Counted from the first letter of the stretch, positions 47,087-58,699 are shown. The stretch is 64,000 bases of DNA from Sarcocystis neurona (GCA_000727475.1 KL647288.1:6103414-6167413); one strand, 5' to 3'. Notes: generated by a model from the letters alone, not told the origin. Numbers and translations: made by a program.

Positions 47087-50007
47087 TTCCAGGTGTTCGG
47101 TGCAGCACTGTTCATGTATGGTGGCCGTCCAGCACACGCTTTCAGTAGGTCGTAGCCGTTCAGCGGTACCCAGTTCTAGCATGCATAGAGTGTAAAGTGT
47201 CCCACTCGTAATTAGTACAGCAATGTAAGTACCGGCTTAAAGTTTTGAAGCAGAGAGTGAAAGATATAGCATGAAGTCGCTCATCATCTGCCTGCATTGC
47301 AAAAAAAAGGTTCTGAACAACTTGATGGAGTTCTAGTGTACGTGGCAAACCCGTTCGGCGGGAACTGTTTATGACACGTGTGTACCTGCTTTCCAGCGTA
47401 GCGCCACGGAGGCAATGATATAGCCACATCGTCGTCAGAGACTTGTCCATCCCGCCTATTTCTGTCTGAGTGCATACTGGAAGCCGCCATCGCACAATTT
47501 ATGACGGAGGATTTCAGTGGAGGGGACGCGCGTTTTCCGCAATTACCTTTACGAGGTACCGGGGGTCCCGTAATGGAGAAGGCCCGTACGTAATTGTGTT
47601 TTAACGGTGCGTTTGAGTGCCCGGGGGACGACGTACATCCTAGTGGTCTTATTTGGAGGTGTACGGACGTACGTGCGGGTATGCAAAAAGGCTGTCTTTT
47701 AAGCGAGTGGCGTGTGTCTCATTTCAGCTACCTGGAAAACTGGAGTTCCTGAAAAGGATGTTTCGCGCGAAATTGAACGGATGTTACATTCGCCTGTTGT
47801 TGATCCCGCACAGGCGCACACGAGCAGAAATCACAACGTGCTGCTGCATCCACATACATTACTGTACGTCTTAGATATTTGGCGATTCAACACACAGATA
47901 AATGAAGTGTTGTGTCTTTGGCCCTTTCCCAATGTGAGATGCATGGAAGTGGGCACCCCGTTGTTGTGTACCCTTACTGCGAAGATAAATCGGCCGTGGG
48001 AACCGGTTCCAGCCGTATAGCAAGATTTGCCTAGGAGCGTAGCCACACTCTGTGCACAAATGAAGTCTGCTGTATACGTACTACGTCCGTTTCGTCGCGA
48101 CTTTGTACTTCCGTTGGCGTTACTGCGTTTTCTCCTGTCATGCGTCGCGCGCGCGTTGGCGTGCGGACAACATAACTTATAATACCGCTGTTGTGAACGA
48201 GGATCGACAATGGCAGCTCCCACAGAAGGAAGCTACGAAATGGAGACATTTTAATTCCCCCGGTCTTTCACTATATCGGGGGTTCTACTGCGTATCGGTG
48301 TGCCCACCGATGCTTGGGCGCTGAGGGCCGCTGAGCAAGCTATGTATGCATGCATGCGGGTGCAAGCGCTTCACCTCCCTGCGAGCCGCTTTTAACACAT
48401 GCGGATCCGCGCAGGTTGTCTTTCATCTTTTCTTGCCCCAATGTCTCTTCTTTCCTTCGGAACGAATTCAGCTGCTGCATATCAGTGTTATGTAGATCGC
48501 TCACTGAGGTGCTTGAGTGCGTCGCCCCCCACGTAACTTCACAGCGGACCATTCAGCATGGAGCTAGTGCAAGGATGCTGGCATCATCTCTTGGCGCACG
48601 CAATCGTCTATTCCGTTTCCGAGCAAGCAGGTACCAGAATGAATTTCTACCAGGTGGACTGTCTCAACAAGGGAAGTACGCTTGCGCACATATCTAATTT
48701 TATTCGAAAAGATGTACACGTATGTGTGTGAGTGTGCATGTTGACGTGCCATGATGTTTAAATATGAAGTTTACGTCAGCTGTTGACCACTGCCAAGCAT
48801 GTGGAGCTTCCTTTCCCACACGGTCCATAGGAATGGGTGAAGGTGTATGCTTGCACAGATACGGAGAGAGTGCCGGAAAAATCTGACCCTAGCGGCTACA
48901 CACTTCCGCTCCGCCTACGACCTGAATATACCGTACCTCTACACGCTTGTGTTTTGGCTAGTCTGAAGAATACTTATGCTGCTGCAACCCCATAAAAGTA
49001 CGTCTCTTCAACAAATACGCCGTTCTGAGGACCTACCTCGGGATGGAGCCACACGAGTATGTTTTGCTCCGTAAGAGCGCGAAGCTGCTTTCCAGTACTC
49101 AGAAGTCCAAGTCTCACCCACTTGTATTCTAAAGCTGCCTGTCCATATATGAAGCTGCGCACAAACAGTACTGTCAACTGACAGCTGAGCATGTTTTCCA
49201 CTGAGTCGCGTCTGCGCAAGGTAAAGCACACACCAGCGTTCCACCTCTGCGCCGACTCAGCTACTTCTTCCTCCTTCAACAGGCTTGCATTTATTAGAGA
49301 AACTGTATCCTTTTCTTCTGAAATATACGAAAGCCCACCGTCGTGTCTTAGACACGCTGAGAGTGGAACCAAGGGCGAGCGCACCGCTGTAAACAGGAAC
49401 GTCTCATATATATGAGGTGCAAAAGCCTTCGTTTCAAAGTATGCTTCGAATATATGAGATGCGAAAGCCTTCGTTTCAAAATGTGTGCGTATCTGCAGAT
49501 ATCACCGTACGTCTTCAGCAGAATCTTCCCTTGTCAGTGTCTGTTGGCGCACATCCGCTGACACACTATGGGGGGTACTGTGACCACTGGGAGGATTTTG
49601 AATTAGGACGCGTTTCCTCTGCTCTAAGGCGTCTTCCTCGGATCGTAACGACCCCCCTGGGGCAAGTGTAGCAGCCTTGCTCGACTCCCGGTGTCGTGGA
49701 ACATTTGTGCGATCACTGTGACGCCCCCTAGCTTTGGCTTCAGAAAATGACTTGAAGGCCTCAAGATTTCACTGGCACCTGTTCTACAGGGGCAGGACGA
49801 TACGGACAGCGGAAAACGCAAGAATGCAGCACATTGGAAAGGGATATGTCTTTGGAGGGAATGCACCTTGTAAATCATGTTGCCAGGCCTTCTCGACAAG
49901 AAAGCACTTTTCTTGTCTTCGGGAGAATCAGTACACCGCGATGTATCCGAAGTGTACACATCCTGTTTTACGTGCTCCTGTTGAACAAGGTTCAACCTCG
50001 GGTAATC
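47087..50007 (-). CDS. Multi-exon hydrophilic protein of unknown function, both ends open
   Basis: Eight exons join with continuous phase: 50007-49867, 49759-49511, 49211-49037, 48503-48375, 48134-48082, 47691-47386, 47291-47233 and 47138-47087, about 390 residues. Most junctions have good donors (GTACGG, GTAGGT, GTGAAG, GTACGT, GTACAC, GTGAGT). The product is polar: LRSEEDALEQRKRVLIQN in exon 2, QQLNSFRRKEETLGQEKM in exon 4, DDDVAISLPPWRYAGKQ in exon 6. No domain is recognised. Exon 3 also stays open in a second frame for more than 100 codons, so that exon's frame depends on the phase argument. The first and last exons are not identified; an internal ATG at 47490 could alternatively start a shorter gene. 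Confidence 0.5.
49408..49480. repeat. 31-bp direct repeat, two copies 42 bp apart
   Basis: Copies at 49408-49438 and 49450-49480 share atatatgag(g/a)tgc(a/g) followed by aaagccttcgtttcaaa, differing at two positions. They lie in the intron between exons 2 and 3 of the minus-strand gene. Confidence 0.9.
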
Positions 50008-50310
50008 CTACCACTGCACGCAGCGCTTCTCTCCCGCACGTGTCTAACAAGAGATGCACTGGCGTTCAGCGGTCCACACGGTTGCTACTCAGATCCACAG
50101 CGATGACCGACACTTCTTCCGGTCGATCGTTCACTGTCTTCCATTCTCGTGCATGGACTGTCGAACGGTTCATTCACACTAATGCCTCAGCGGCGTGCAC
50201 GTGTGCCCACCTGCACGTGCGTTATCTGGATGTCGATATTGACAGCATCCACAGAATTGTGGGAAACACGTAACTACAGAATCTAGGTGTCTCGCCTGGT
50301 GCATTCCATA

Positions 50311-52440
50311 ATGCCTATAGCTGCTACAGGTCTTATCCCCCGCAGCGGTGGCACGTACGTTTCAGCTCCTTGGATGGTGGCCAAAGAGTTCTGCGCTTCT
50401 TGCGGGAGAATTCACAGCGGAATTAGCAGGTGGAGCCGTCCAAGTAGTTTTATTGAAACTAAAACGGATTTCAACGGAAACTACGGTTTGAGATCCGTTC
50501 TGCAACAGACCCTTTCGTGCGCGCGTCATCCGCCTTGCTTGAGGAAGATCTCCTGCGGCCTGGCTGCCTCCCACCGAGGGACGCGCGCGGGTGGTATCCC
50601 TCTCGCCAACAGTACCGCTACCCCACGTACGCAGTCGCCCCCCGCCTCACAACTGTGTCGTTCCTGCACAGGTTGTGGAAGAGCTGCCCTTGATACAACC
50701 TGTTTTTTCATGGGAGGTCGTGGACTGACTTACAGAAAGGGAGGTGGCCGCTGCATATCTGCGCGCACCTTCGGATACGCAGCAGACACGTGTTTTTTAA
50801 GAGCTTACGAAAGCATGCGGTCGCAGCATTTATCCACAACTATTAAGTCATATACGGACATACGAAGTCCTGTATTGGTGGCACAGGTCTGCAGGGGTTC
50901 ACTTGTTTCAGCGTCATACTGCAGCGACGTCGACGGCCACCGCTGCTGCTTCGCAGCTGCCCACCGCCGCCTGCACCACGTGTACAGCAGCAGCAGTGAG
51001 ATTAGAAGGCCTCCACAGCAGAGCTCTCTTTCAGAAATTCTGCACTCTCGGCACACCAACAGCAGCGCGAGCAGCGGCGAAAGACGCATCAGCGGGGGCA
51101 GCCACAGCAGCACCATAGATAGCAGCAGGAGGAGCAGGAGCGGAAACACCTGCGGCTCCAGTAGCAGCCGCCAGCGTTTCTGCACCAGGTCAAGCACTAG
51201 AGATTGCATCAGCTGCAGCATCCCGGGATGTTCGAGCGTCGGCTCCGAAGAGAGGAAGTGGGATCCCAGCTGCAGGAGCAGTAATTTCCTTGAATATTGT
51301 GTAGCATGGGGGAGAAATCCCCCTATGAGAACGACACCGCGGGTAGATTGGAACAGCTACTATACAATTTACAAGTGGAGCGTGCAGACTTCTTCGGTTT
51401 CGGCCGTCCCCGTCGCTGGCACACCGATCTCTCTCTCCGTCTTTGCCCCTCACGCCGCGACCCCCTCATTCTGCTCTACGTCACTAGCCTCCGCCTGCCC
51501 TCGACGTTGCTTCTCAACTCTTCAGAGGGTTATTCGTTGCCAAGAGCTTCCTTTTCTATACCGACATATTCCTCCTTCGTACTTCTCGTCTTCTACCGCA
51601 GCTTCTTTTACCCATCCAAACGCGGGCACACCAAGTGCAAGTAGACAAGCGCCTTCAGCGGCAGTGAGTCCCCATGTTGCTGCACATGCTGATTCTTCAA
51701 CACCAACAATACGGCTGCCCTTGTCTCCTGAAGTATTCCACGAGCGGGAGATTGAAGAACAGGACACATCAGGGGAATTCACCCGCGCCGTCTGGACGTC
51801 CGATGTGTCTACGCCAGAGCGTGCTAGCCTGTGGCTAAAACTTCCCCTTGCTGCTGCTGCCGATACCGACGACAATGCCGAACTAACGCAGCAACCTCCT
51901 ATTCCCGCTGGTGAGGGTGCGTTTCGTGGCGCTACTGTTGCTAGCAAGGTTGGGCGGGATGGCAGGTACGACCGTCCAACTAGAGAGGAGCAACATCAGC
52001 AGCAAAGACGAACAAAGGAGCAGTCAACCCCCACGTTTGTGGAAGGCGAGAACGCACCAGCAGAGGAAGCGCAGGATAAGTGGCGTGGAGCTTTAAAAAA
52101 GCCAGAGGAAGAGACGTATATAAGCGAAGATGATGATCCCCTTAGCCCGTTTCAAGGGGAATGGAACCCGCATCCGCTACAAACGAGAAGCAACCGGCGA
52201 GCAGCAGCAACAACAGTCTCGCCCGGATCCACGCTATTGTCGCGACTGGCATTAGCAGAACGCGAAGCCCTCGTTTCAGTTCCTCGCACAGCAAAGAAAA
52301 GCAAAGAGAAAAATGAGGTGCTTGGAATTGGGGGTGAGAAATACGCTTCGATGAGGGCGCGAAGAGCTCTCCTTTCCCGCGAGCGGCTGCGCGCAGCGAG
52401 TGACGACGACCTCCAAAGACTGGTAGGGTACCCATTGTAG
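50311..52440 (+). CDS. Ser-rich protein, single exon, about 709 aa
   Basis: One frame stays open from ATG at 50311 to TAG at 52438-52440. The N-terminal 60 residues (MPIAATGLIPRSGGTYVSAP...) are Arg/Ser-rich with almost no acids and could be an organelle-targeting sequence. The middle (residues about 215-300) is Ser/Arg-rich from AGC-type triplets. The C-terminal third is charged (REEQHQQQRRTKEQSTPTF; TYISEDDDPLSPFQGEW) and ends with a basic segment, KYASMRARRALLSRERLRA. No family is recognised. An alternative frame over 51.0-51.3 kb is Ala-rich and nearly open, so an intron or frame change in the middle is possible. The neighbouring minus-strand gene starts within a few hundred bp, suggesting a shared upstream region. 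Confidence 0.58.
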   Translation: MPIAATGLIPRSGGTYVSAPWMVAKEFCASCGRIHSGISRWSRPSSFIETKTDFNGNYGLRSVLQQTLSCARHPPCLRKISCGLAASHRGTRAGGIPLANSTATPRTQSPPASQLCRSCTGCGRAALDTTCFFMGGRGLTYRKGGGRCISARTFGYAADTCFLRAYESMRSQHLSTTIKSYTDIRSPVLVAQVCRGSLVSASYCSDVDGHRCCFAAAHRRLHHVYSSSSEIRRPPQQSSLSEILHSRHTNSSASSGERRISGGSHSSTIDSSRRSRSGNTCGSSSSRQRFCTRSSTRDCISCSIPGCSSVGSEERKWDPSCRSSNFLEYCVAWGRNPPMRTTPRVDWNSYYTIYKWSVQTSSVSAVPVAGTPISLSVFAPHAATPSFCSTSLASACPRRCFSTLQRVIRCQELPFLYRHIPPSYFSSSTAASFTHPNAGTPSASRQAPSAAVSPHVAAHADSSTPTIRLPLSPEVFHEREIEEQDTSGEFTRAVWTSDVSTPERASLWLKLPLAAAADTDDNAELTQQPPIPAGEGAFRGATVASKVGRDGRYDRPTREEQHQQQRRTKEQSTPTFVEGENAPAEEAQDKWRGALKKPEEETYISEDDDPLSPFQGEWNPHPLQTRSNRRAAATTVSPGSTLLSRLALAEREALVSVPRTAKKSKEKNEVLGIGGEKYASMRARRALLSRERLRAASDDDLQRLVGYPL

Positions 52441-52493
52441 AAGGTGTGCGTGGGCCAGGCCTGGAGCTGCCTTTATAGACGTATGTTTCTCTT

Positions 52494-52600
52494 TCTGTCT
52501 GTCTGTCTGTCTCTGTCTCTCTCTCTATATATATATATATACCTGTATATGTCTCTGTCTCTCTCTCTATGTGTATATATACATACGTATATGTATAGAC
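52494..52600. repeat. TCTG/TCTC and TA microsatellite cluster
   Basis: Two adjacent blocks each run from TCTG/TCTC units into TATA units (52,494-52,540 and 52,550-52,600), so the compound repeat is itself duplicated. It lies just 3' of the 709-aa gene. Confidence 0.85.
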
Positions 52601-52754
52601 GTGTATACGTGGGCGTACCGATTTCTGACGAGTGTGTGCCTGAGAACACATACAAGAATGTGAATTGCTATCCGCTGCACTGAATAGTATTTAGGAATTG
52701 GGTGAACTTCTAATACTCGCCCCCCTCCGGTGACGATTTTTTATACGTGAGTAA

Positions 52755-53148
52755 CTCTCCTTCGTGTTTCGTGTTGCTTTGAAAAATTCATTGGGTGAGC
52801 GTAACAAATATTGTGTGGCCAGTTATGCCTGCACATATATATACCTGTACTTTTGCAACCGTCTATCTTCGTGCAGAACCGGTAGAACTGTACCACGTAG
52901 ACGCAGAAGACTGCAGCCCGCAGCGCATACGTACGCAGCAAGCTCCAACAGAAGTTATAGTCAACACGATACAGTCGATTTCCCTCGACTTAAACGCAGC
53001 AATAATCTCTTCCCACCTCGCCGGCGTTTTTTCTTGGAAACCCGTTGAAACGCTGATAAATGTAAATCTAGCTTGTTCGAGGCGGAGTTGTTGCTGTGAT
53101 CAGTGCGAGCTGCGATGGGAAGCTTTCTTCTTAGAGACACAGTCGTAG
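52755..53148 (+). CDS. Partial gene, last two exons, unidentified
   Basis: An exon ending at 52794 (VFRVALKNSL, GTGAGC donor, phase 1) joins the exon 52877-53148, which follows a strong acceptor (tatcttcgtgcag) and ends with TAG. The joined product reads ALKNSLEPVELYHVDAEDCS, then TEVIVNTIQSISLDLNAAII, and ends with a CCCDQC cluster. The first stretch vaguely recalls the N-terminal helix-strand of BolA-type proteins, but the characteristic later motifs are absent, so I do not assign it. No start codon is identified, as TAA lies just upstream of the first piece. Confidence 0.4.
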
Positions 53149-54252
53149 CAAAGCGTGTTGCCGTCCGCCCAGGTTTGTCAGTTCGATGCGTCTTATTCGC
53201 TTCGCGCGTGGAGCGGTTCCTCTGAACAGGAAAAAATCTCGCTCATTTTGATCCTCCCATATTCTAGCATTCGCGGCCATTTAAGTTGGTTTTGACGCAT
53301 CGAGATGAGCTTTTGAGCACCGCTACGATGAACAGTACAAGTTTCACTTGTACTGTGTGACCTGCTCATTTCCTAGTAATCGGTCAGCGCCTTCCCAGTA
53401 CAACAGTGGAGAAGGAATTTTTACTCACCTCTTCCAATGCATCCACTTGGAGGTCCACTCATGTAAGCAGGAGAATATGCACCGTTATGTATACGTTCAT
53501 ACGCGCATGTGCATATCCACGTGTCCGTTTGTACTGTTGCGTGGTATGGTCCTTGGCAGTGTAATGTTGGAGACGTACCTCTCCTCACCCGCCAATCGTG
53601 TTCTATATTGCCGGAAACAAGTAAACTAGGAGGCAGCTTTTCCTTGAAGGTAGTACTTTTGTGGAATTCGTAGTCTGCTTGGCTCTGAACTGCTTACTGT
53701 GGGAACACAAATACGTATGTGCTCCTGCTATGCACGTGAGCTGATCTGGTGTAACTTTGTGAGTCATTCCAGGTGGAGGCGTATAAACGCATGAGAGCTC
53801 ACATCGAACAACCAGCCATGTGAAATCTCGCAGTGTGTTTCCCATCCCAAACTTCTCCTCTCCATTGCGTATTGCTGTCTTTTTTTTTCCGTTGTGTAAG
53901 TGATGACTACGTGTGGCGACCTCACAGGTACGTACACAAACGTATGCACGCATACTACATAGTAGTGTCACCGGCAGCGAATCCTTCGTAGTCACTGGTG
54001 AGTAACGCCTGTCGGGGATCCACTTGGGTCGGCCTCTTTTGGCCGTCCGCTCTTCTTCAAGATTTCCACCTGGAAACCTTTCCCGACTGCCCCGGCGACG
54101 ACGTGCAGCACCGCCTGACTCCAATCATGTGTATAATTTATCAGTTTCACGTTTGCGGCTTACGGCACGCGTAGCACGTCACTTAGGTGGTAAAGTACTG
54201 TATTTCGAGTGTGCAGGTGTGCGGGTCCATTCCACTTGTTCCCATTGTGTAG
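53149..54252. other. Intergenic or 5' region of the 54-57 kb gene
   Basis: It may contain an upstream exon of the next gene: a plus-strand frame at about 53,993-54,175 reads LLQDFHLETFPDCPGDDVQH, but no phase-matched donor is evident. The overlapping minus-strand frame (54,124-53,603) is Arg/Gly-rich at its start and then loses coding character. Confidence 0.35.
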
Positions 54253-57200
54253 GCCTTCGACCGCAGGCAGGTGCGTTTGTCTTTGAAACCGGGACGTCAG
54301 AGAGAGAGCTTACGTCTAGCTGACAGAGAGCGCTACCAATCCGCAGCGGCCGAAAACGACTCCTTCGACAGCGAATCTGGTTCAAGGAAGCGCGTGCGGG
54401 TGTTGGATTTGGATTCTGTGCCTGCTGCGGTCCTTCACCACTCATTCATGTTTCTGCTGGTAAAACATCTGCCAGCGGAAGTCTGCATGAAAGTGGTCAG
54501 CCGCATTGCCACATACCGCGATACTCACACGCAGCTAGCGTACGAGAACCTCATTCGAGATCTTGGCATTCTTCTTACCAAGCATTATGAGAGCTGTACA
54601 GCGACCCCCCACTCGCTGGGCCCTGCCTTCATTGCGTACCTCTCAAGGATTTTGCAAACAATCTCCATCGCCTGGAGCGTTGACTATATCCGTCGCTACG
54701 GCTGCTTCTCCAAGAAGTTCATCGCGCAGCAAATTGAACGCAGCACGAACCCCCGGCTCTTCGACTGTGTACGATACGAAAGACATGGCGGTAAGGCGTG
54801 CGAATCATCCGGAGTCTGTGTAGCCACGTTGCCTCTCCTGGCACAACTGACGCTGTCTGATTAAACGCTTGTGCAGTAGGTAGCAAATACAGTCTGCAAA
54901 CACGTGCGTACCTCGTTACGCGCCTTGCACCACTACTGGTCTGTGATTCAGTTTCAGCTCTAATGAGACTGACGCAGAGCACGGTGCTATCAAAGACAGA
55001 CTATAACCTGTGGACCGACCGCTGCACGCCGGGACCACCCTTTCCACGCTGCAATTGGAGAACGCAGGCGAGAAGAAATGATTTTTTGTCGAATGCCACG
55101 TCGAAGGAGAATGAAAAATATGGCAGAAGAGACGGGTTTTACACACTGGATCTCCGTCTATGAATTTGAACAAAGGGTTCTTTTAGAAGAGGATGTGGGG
55201 GACTGATACCACTCCAAAGATGCCCCTGTATTGCGTGTCATAGTATACGTAGATAAAAAATGGCTGTCTGTGATTACCCTTGTGAGGCGAGAGAGCACAG
55301 GATGACGTAGACGCTCCAATGAGGCCTCGACGTATTCGTCATTGCACACATGTGCGTGATAAGAATGCATCTGTGCGGCCTCCCAGGCAAATAGGCTGTT
55401 TTCAGCACATTGCCTTCATGTGTCCCCTCTACAGGTGTGAAGCCTTTGCCACCCACAATAACGCATCCGCATCGCTTATCATCGTACGTGCGCCTGCTTG
55501 ATGAGTGCTCCGCAAAATTTTACATGTATACACATTTAAAGCGGCATGGCCAGATCCCGATGCAGCAGCAGCTGCAGCATCAAGTAGATGCTCAAGAACG
55601 TCTAGAAAGAGGAGAGACGGGGCCAAACGTATCTTGTTTTCAAACGTCGCGAGAACACGGTGCGTGCACAATTGGACAGCACAGCTCCGCAATGTGTGCT
55701 CTATCGGCTGCACCGCCGACAAGTGAAAGCTCCGAGATGGAGCACCGACTACCCCGCCCATTTATTGCCGCGGAGAAAATGGTGCAGCGGGGTGGAGTGA
55801 ATCGAAGCAGCAGGAGTCGCGTGCCACTTACCCACTCGGACATAATGCAAACAGGAGGACGCAAAGGAGGAACAGGGGGGAGGCGAGGAGTAACGGGGCG
55901 CGTGGCTCCGTTCAAAAGTGGTGCCCGAGACCTCGGTGAAGACGGAATTCTGAAGGAGGAATACAAAGATGAAATTTCAAGAGCTGAAGGCTTTGCGACG
56001 GACAGGCCGGAAATGTACGATGTTATTCTCGCAGCGGAGCACCTTGGCGTGGACCACCGCCAGCTGCTGAAACGTACGGCTTCGGAGAAGTCTTTAAAGA
56101 GCGAGGAAATGCAGGGGGAAGCTGCAGAAAAAAACCGGGCGGCTTGGGTTCTTCATGGGGAAGAGATGGACCTTTGGAGCGAAGACGAAGAGGATGCAGA
56201 CGAGACGGAGTTACGCGAGCTGCTCGTGGATGACGAGAAAATCTATTACAACATGCTGCACAGATATATCCGGCGGAACAGTGACTCGGCACAAGGAGCG
56301 CGTCCCGCACCAGAAGGTAAAGATAGAGAAGCGGACAAGACGCATGAAGTACTCGGTGAATCTCAGAAGGAGGGGAACGAAAATGACGACGTAATCAGGG
56401 GAGCAGCACCAGGAGTTCTGAAACAGTGGGGCACGCGAACAAGTTGTCGGGCGCCAGCTCCCATGACGGGAGGCGAAACTGCCTGCTTGCATGCAAGCAC
56501 TCCGGCAGGTACTCCTGCACAGTTTCTGACGGGGGATGGCAATGTACGCGAGGCGCTCGAGTCGGAGGACAACGACGGCAGCTGTGGTTGTCCTGGTGGT
56601 CAATCTCTTGAGCAGAAGGTGGTGCAGGACAGCTGTGGGAGTATGCTCGCGAAAGGAGCGGAAGCCGAATTTTTGCCGTGTACGCAGCTAAGCAGTGCTG
56701 CACGCACAGCAGCAGAAGCGTCCGCTGCTGCTGGTGACGGTGACCCCCAGAAACAGAAAAACACCTCCACTTTTCGTGACTGTTCCCTCTCTGCAGACTT
56801 TGCCGTCTTGGGTGTAGACGAAGTCGGTCCAGTAAAGCATTCAAATGCAGAAGTATTGAGTCCCACGCAGACCGGTGAACTCCACCATGTCAATGCAGAG
56901 ACGTCTCCTCCTGGAAGTGAAGAGATCCGCGAAAACGTAAGTCGACCTGTAGAAAGAACTCCACTGTTCAGCAGCGCGGCCTCGTTCGCGACGGGGACAG
57001 AGGTAGCCGGCCGCCCAGGTGAGGGTGCCCACCATGCGGCAGCACGTTCCGGGGGTACCTCTACTGTCGAGAGCCGGGCAGCGTTTCGGATGCAGCATAC
57101 GTTTGTAGCGCCGCCGCCGTGGATGGACGGAAGAAGCCAAATTGGGAGAAGGAAGGACAGAAGGGCTAGCACTACGGAAGAGGCTCTGGTTCCATGTACA

Positions 57201-57467
57201 GGAGATCAGGATGGAAAGGCTCAATGGGCGTGGAAGTGGAACTTTATAGTAGACAACTCTAATGCTTCTTCGACACACAGTCGCATTGAAGAAGAGGGAT
57301 GTGGTGCCAATGGCGCGGCAAGTGAACGCTGGTGGGAGACGTCCTGGGCACGAAAACGAGCTTTCTTCCGATTCCGAGGTAAACGACTGGAGGTGGAGGT
57401 GTTAACTAAAGCAGGGGTGCAGACCGATTACGTGAGAGAAAAGTGCTGTGCACTTCTGTGCGTATAG
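54253..57467 (+). CDS. Large acidic protein with helical N-terminal domain, two visible exons
   Basis: Exon 54253-54790 (GTAAGG donor, phase 1) joins exon 55435-57467 (ctacag acceptor, TAG stop), about 856 residues. The first exon holds a compact helical region (LHHSFMFLLVKHLPAEVCMK; YENLIRDLGILLTKHY; AFIAYLSRILQTISIAWSVD), the most domain-like part of the protein. The second exon begins with SSYVRLLDECSAKFYMYTHL, then becomes acidic (MDLWSEDEEDADETELRELL) and Ser/Gly/Ala-rich, and ends with a Trp/Arg-rich segment, WWETSWARKRAFFRFRGKRL. I do not recognise the family. An upstream exon with the start codon is required because the first visible exon has no ATG at its beginning. Confidence 0.58.
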
Positions 57468-57676
57468 AGCGGCACGTACGCATACGTAGTACTAACTTCG
57501 AATGTCACCCATACTTACCACCTGCTATGGAAAAAGTACAACGAAGGAACGTGCGATCGGGCATCATTGCAGTTCACACTTGGAGGTCCGCACTGTGGTG
57601 ACAGACGTTTAATATCTCGTACGTACCCGTACACAAATGAGGAAGTGCACCCGCATCGCGTGATGCAAGGCAGACT

Positions 57677-58085
57677 GCTATTATCAAGGTCTGTAAAATG
57701 AAATGTACGACGGAGGCAATGTCAGAAAAATGGTTATGCCCATGGGTGCGGATACACATATACATATATACATACATATATATGTATATATGTATATACA
57801 TTTATATGGCGGATAGCTATTATCAAGATCTATTTAAGTGGAATGCATCATGGAGGCAGTGTCAAAAAAGTGGTTGTGCCCGTGGGTGCGGATATACATA
57901 TATATATATATATATGCACGTATATATATGTATATACATATATATGGCGGATAGCTATTATCAAGATCTCTTTGAGAAAAATGCACGATGGAGGCAGTGT
58001 CAGCGAAGTGGTTGCGCGCGTGGGCCCAGATACATATATATATATATATATATATATGGAGAGAGAGAGAGCGAGAGATAGATAG
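57677..58085. repeat. Tandem triplication of a 138-139-bp unit with TA-rich spacers
   Basis: Units start with gctattatcaag(g/a)tct at 57677, 57816 and 57954. Each continues through GGAGGCA(A/G)TGTCA and TGGTT(A/G) to a GGG(T/C)-rich segment, followed by a TA/TACATA tract of 50-60 bp. The third unit runs into a GA/GATA tract to about 58,130. The units diverge by roughly 15-20% by eye. The whole stretch 57,468-58,462 holds no other supportable feature. Confidence 0.9.
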
Positions 58086-58462
58086 ATATAGATATATCTA
58101 TAAATATAGATATATATATATATGTACAGCTAGCGGGTGCGAGTGTATACATTTGAATTTTGTATCTGAAAGAACGTAGGTGTACCGCTCAAGATTTTGA
58201 CGCAGCCACCAGCACAGAGAAAGAACTGGGACATGATTTCAGAGAACGATGCACAGTCGTGCGAAGCGAGCGTTTGTCTCGTTCCGTGGTTGTGGAAAAC
58301 TCCTCCTGTATCTGCTGTGTATAGGCAGTGGAGTCGTCGCTCCCTTAGATGTCGTCATTTTGTTGTCAAGAGAAGCCGTGGGTCAACGTGGGCTGTGCGC
58401 AGAATGCTGGATACGCTGTCATGCAGTTCCTGGTTAAGACACATACTGGTTAAGACACATAG

Positions 58463-58699
58463 ATGCGGTGCTATCTGTGCCATCCGACGTTGGCGCTGAT
58501 AACTAAAACAGGTGACGCTTACGCTCTAATACACGGACAAGGGTGGAAGCGCGTGGACGCAAGGGCGCAGAGACTGCTGAAGCCTAAGAAAAGAAACTGC
58601 AAACATAAGGTCAAAAGAGAAAGGCGAATGGAGAGAAAGGTCAGGCTGCGACGAGTCAGAGAGGAGATTTTGCAACAGCAAGTGCAGATGGAAGCATAG
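58463..58699 (+). CDS. Small basic protein, 78 aa, unidentified
   Basis: Open frame from ATG at 58463 to TAG at 58699. The N-terminal part has RCYLCHPTLALI. The C-terminal half is a strongly basic helix: RLLKPKKRNCKHKVKRERRM, ERKVRLRRVREEI, then a Gln-rich end. This composition suits a ribosomal or RNA-binding protein. The frame upstream at 58249 (ATG, hydrophobic leader) might be an earlier exon, but I cannot join them. It could also be the last exon of a longer gene, with an acceptor near 58,572 (agggcgcag). Confidence 0.35.
   Translation: MRCYLCHPTLALITKTGDAYALIHGQGWKRVDARAQRLLKPKKRNCKHKVKRERRMERKVRLRRVREEILQQQVQMEA

Noticed and set aside
48974..49384. Minus-strand open frame of about 136 codons overlapping exon 3 of the 50-47 kb gene.
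   Set aside because: Its start would be GTG and its phase does not link to the well-supported exon before it, whereas the other frame does. It stays possible but second choice.
53603..54124. 173-codon minus-strand open frame.
   Set aside because: Starts Arg/Gly-rich, then reads as unconserved mixed sequence; overlaps a more protein-like plus-strand frame and has no splice partners.
57698..58081. 127-codon open frame with repeated Tyr/Ile-rich peptide.
   Set aside because: It is produced by translation of the TA-rich tandem triplication; no splice context or start context supports a gene.
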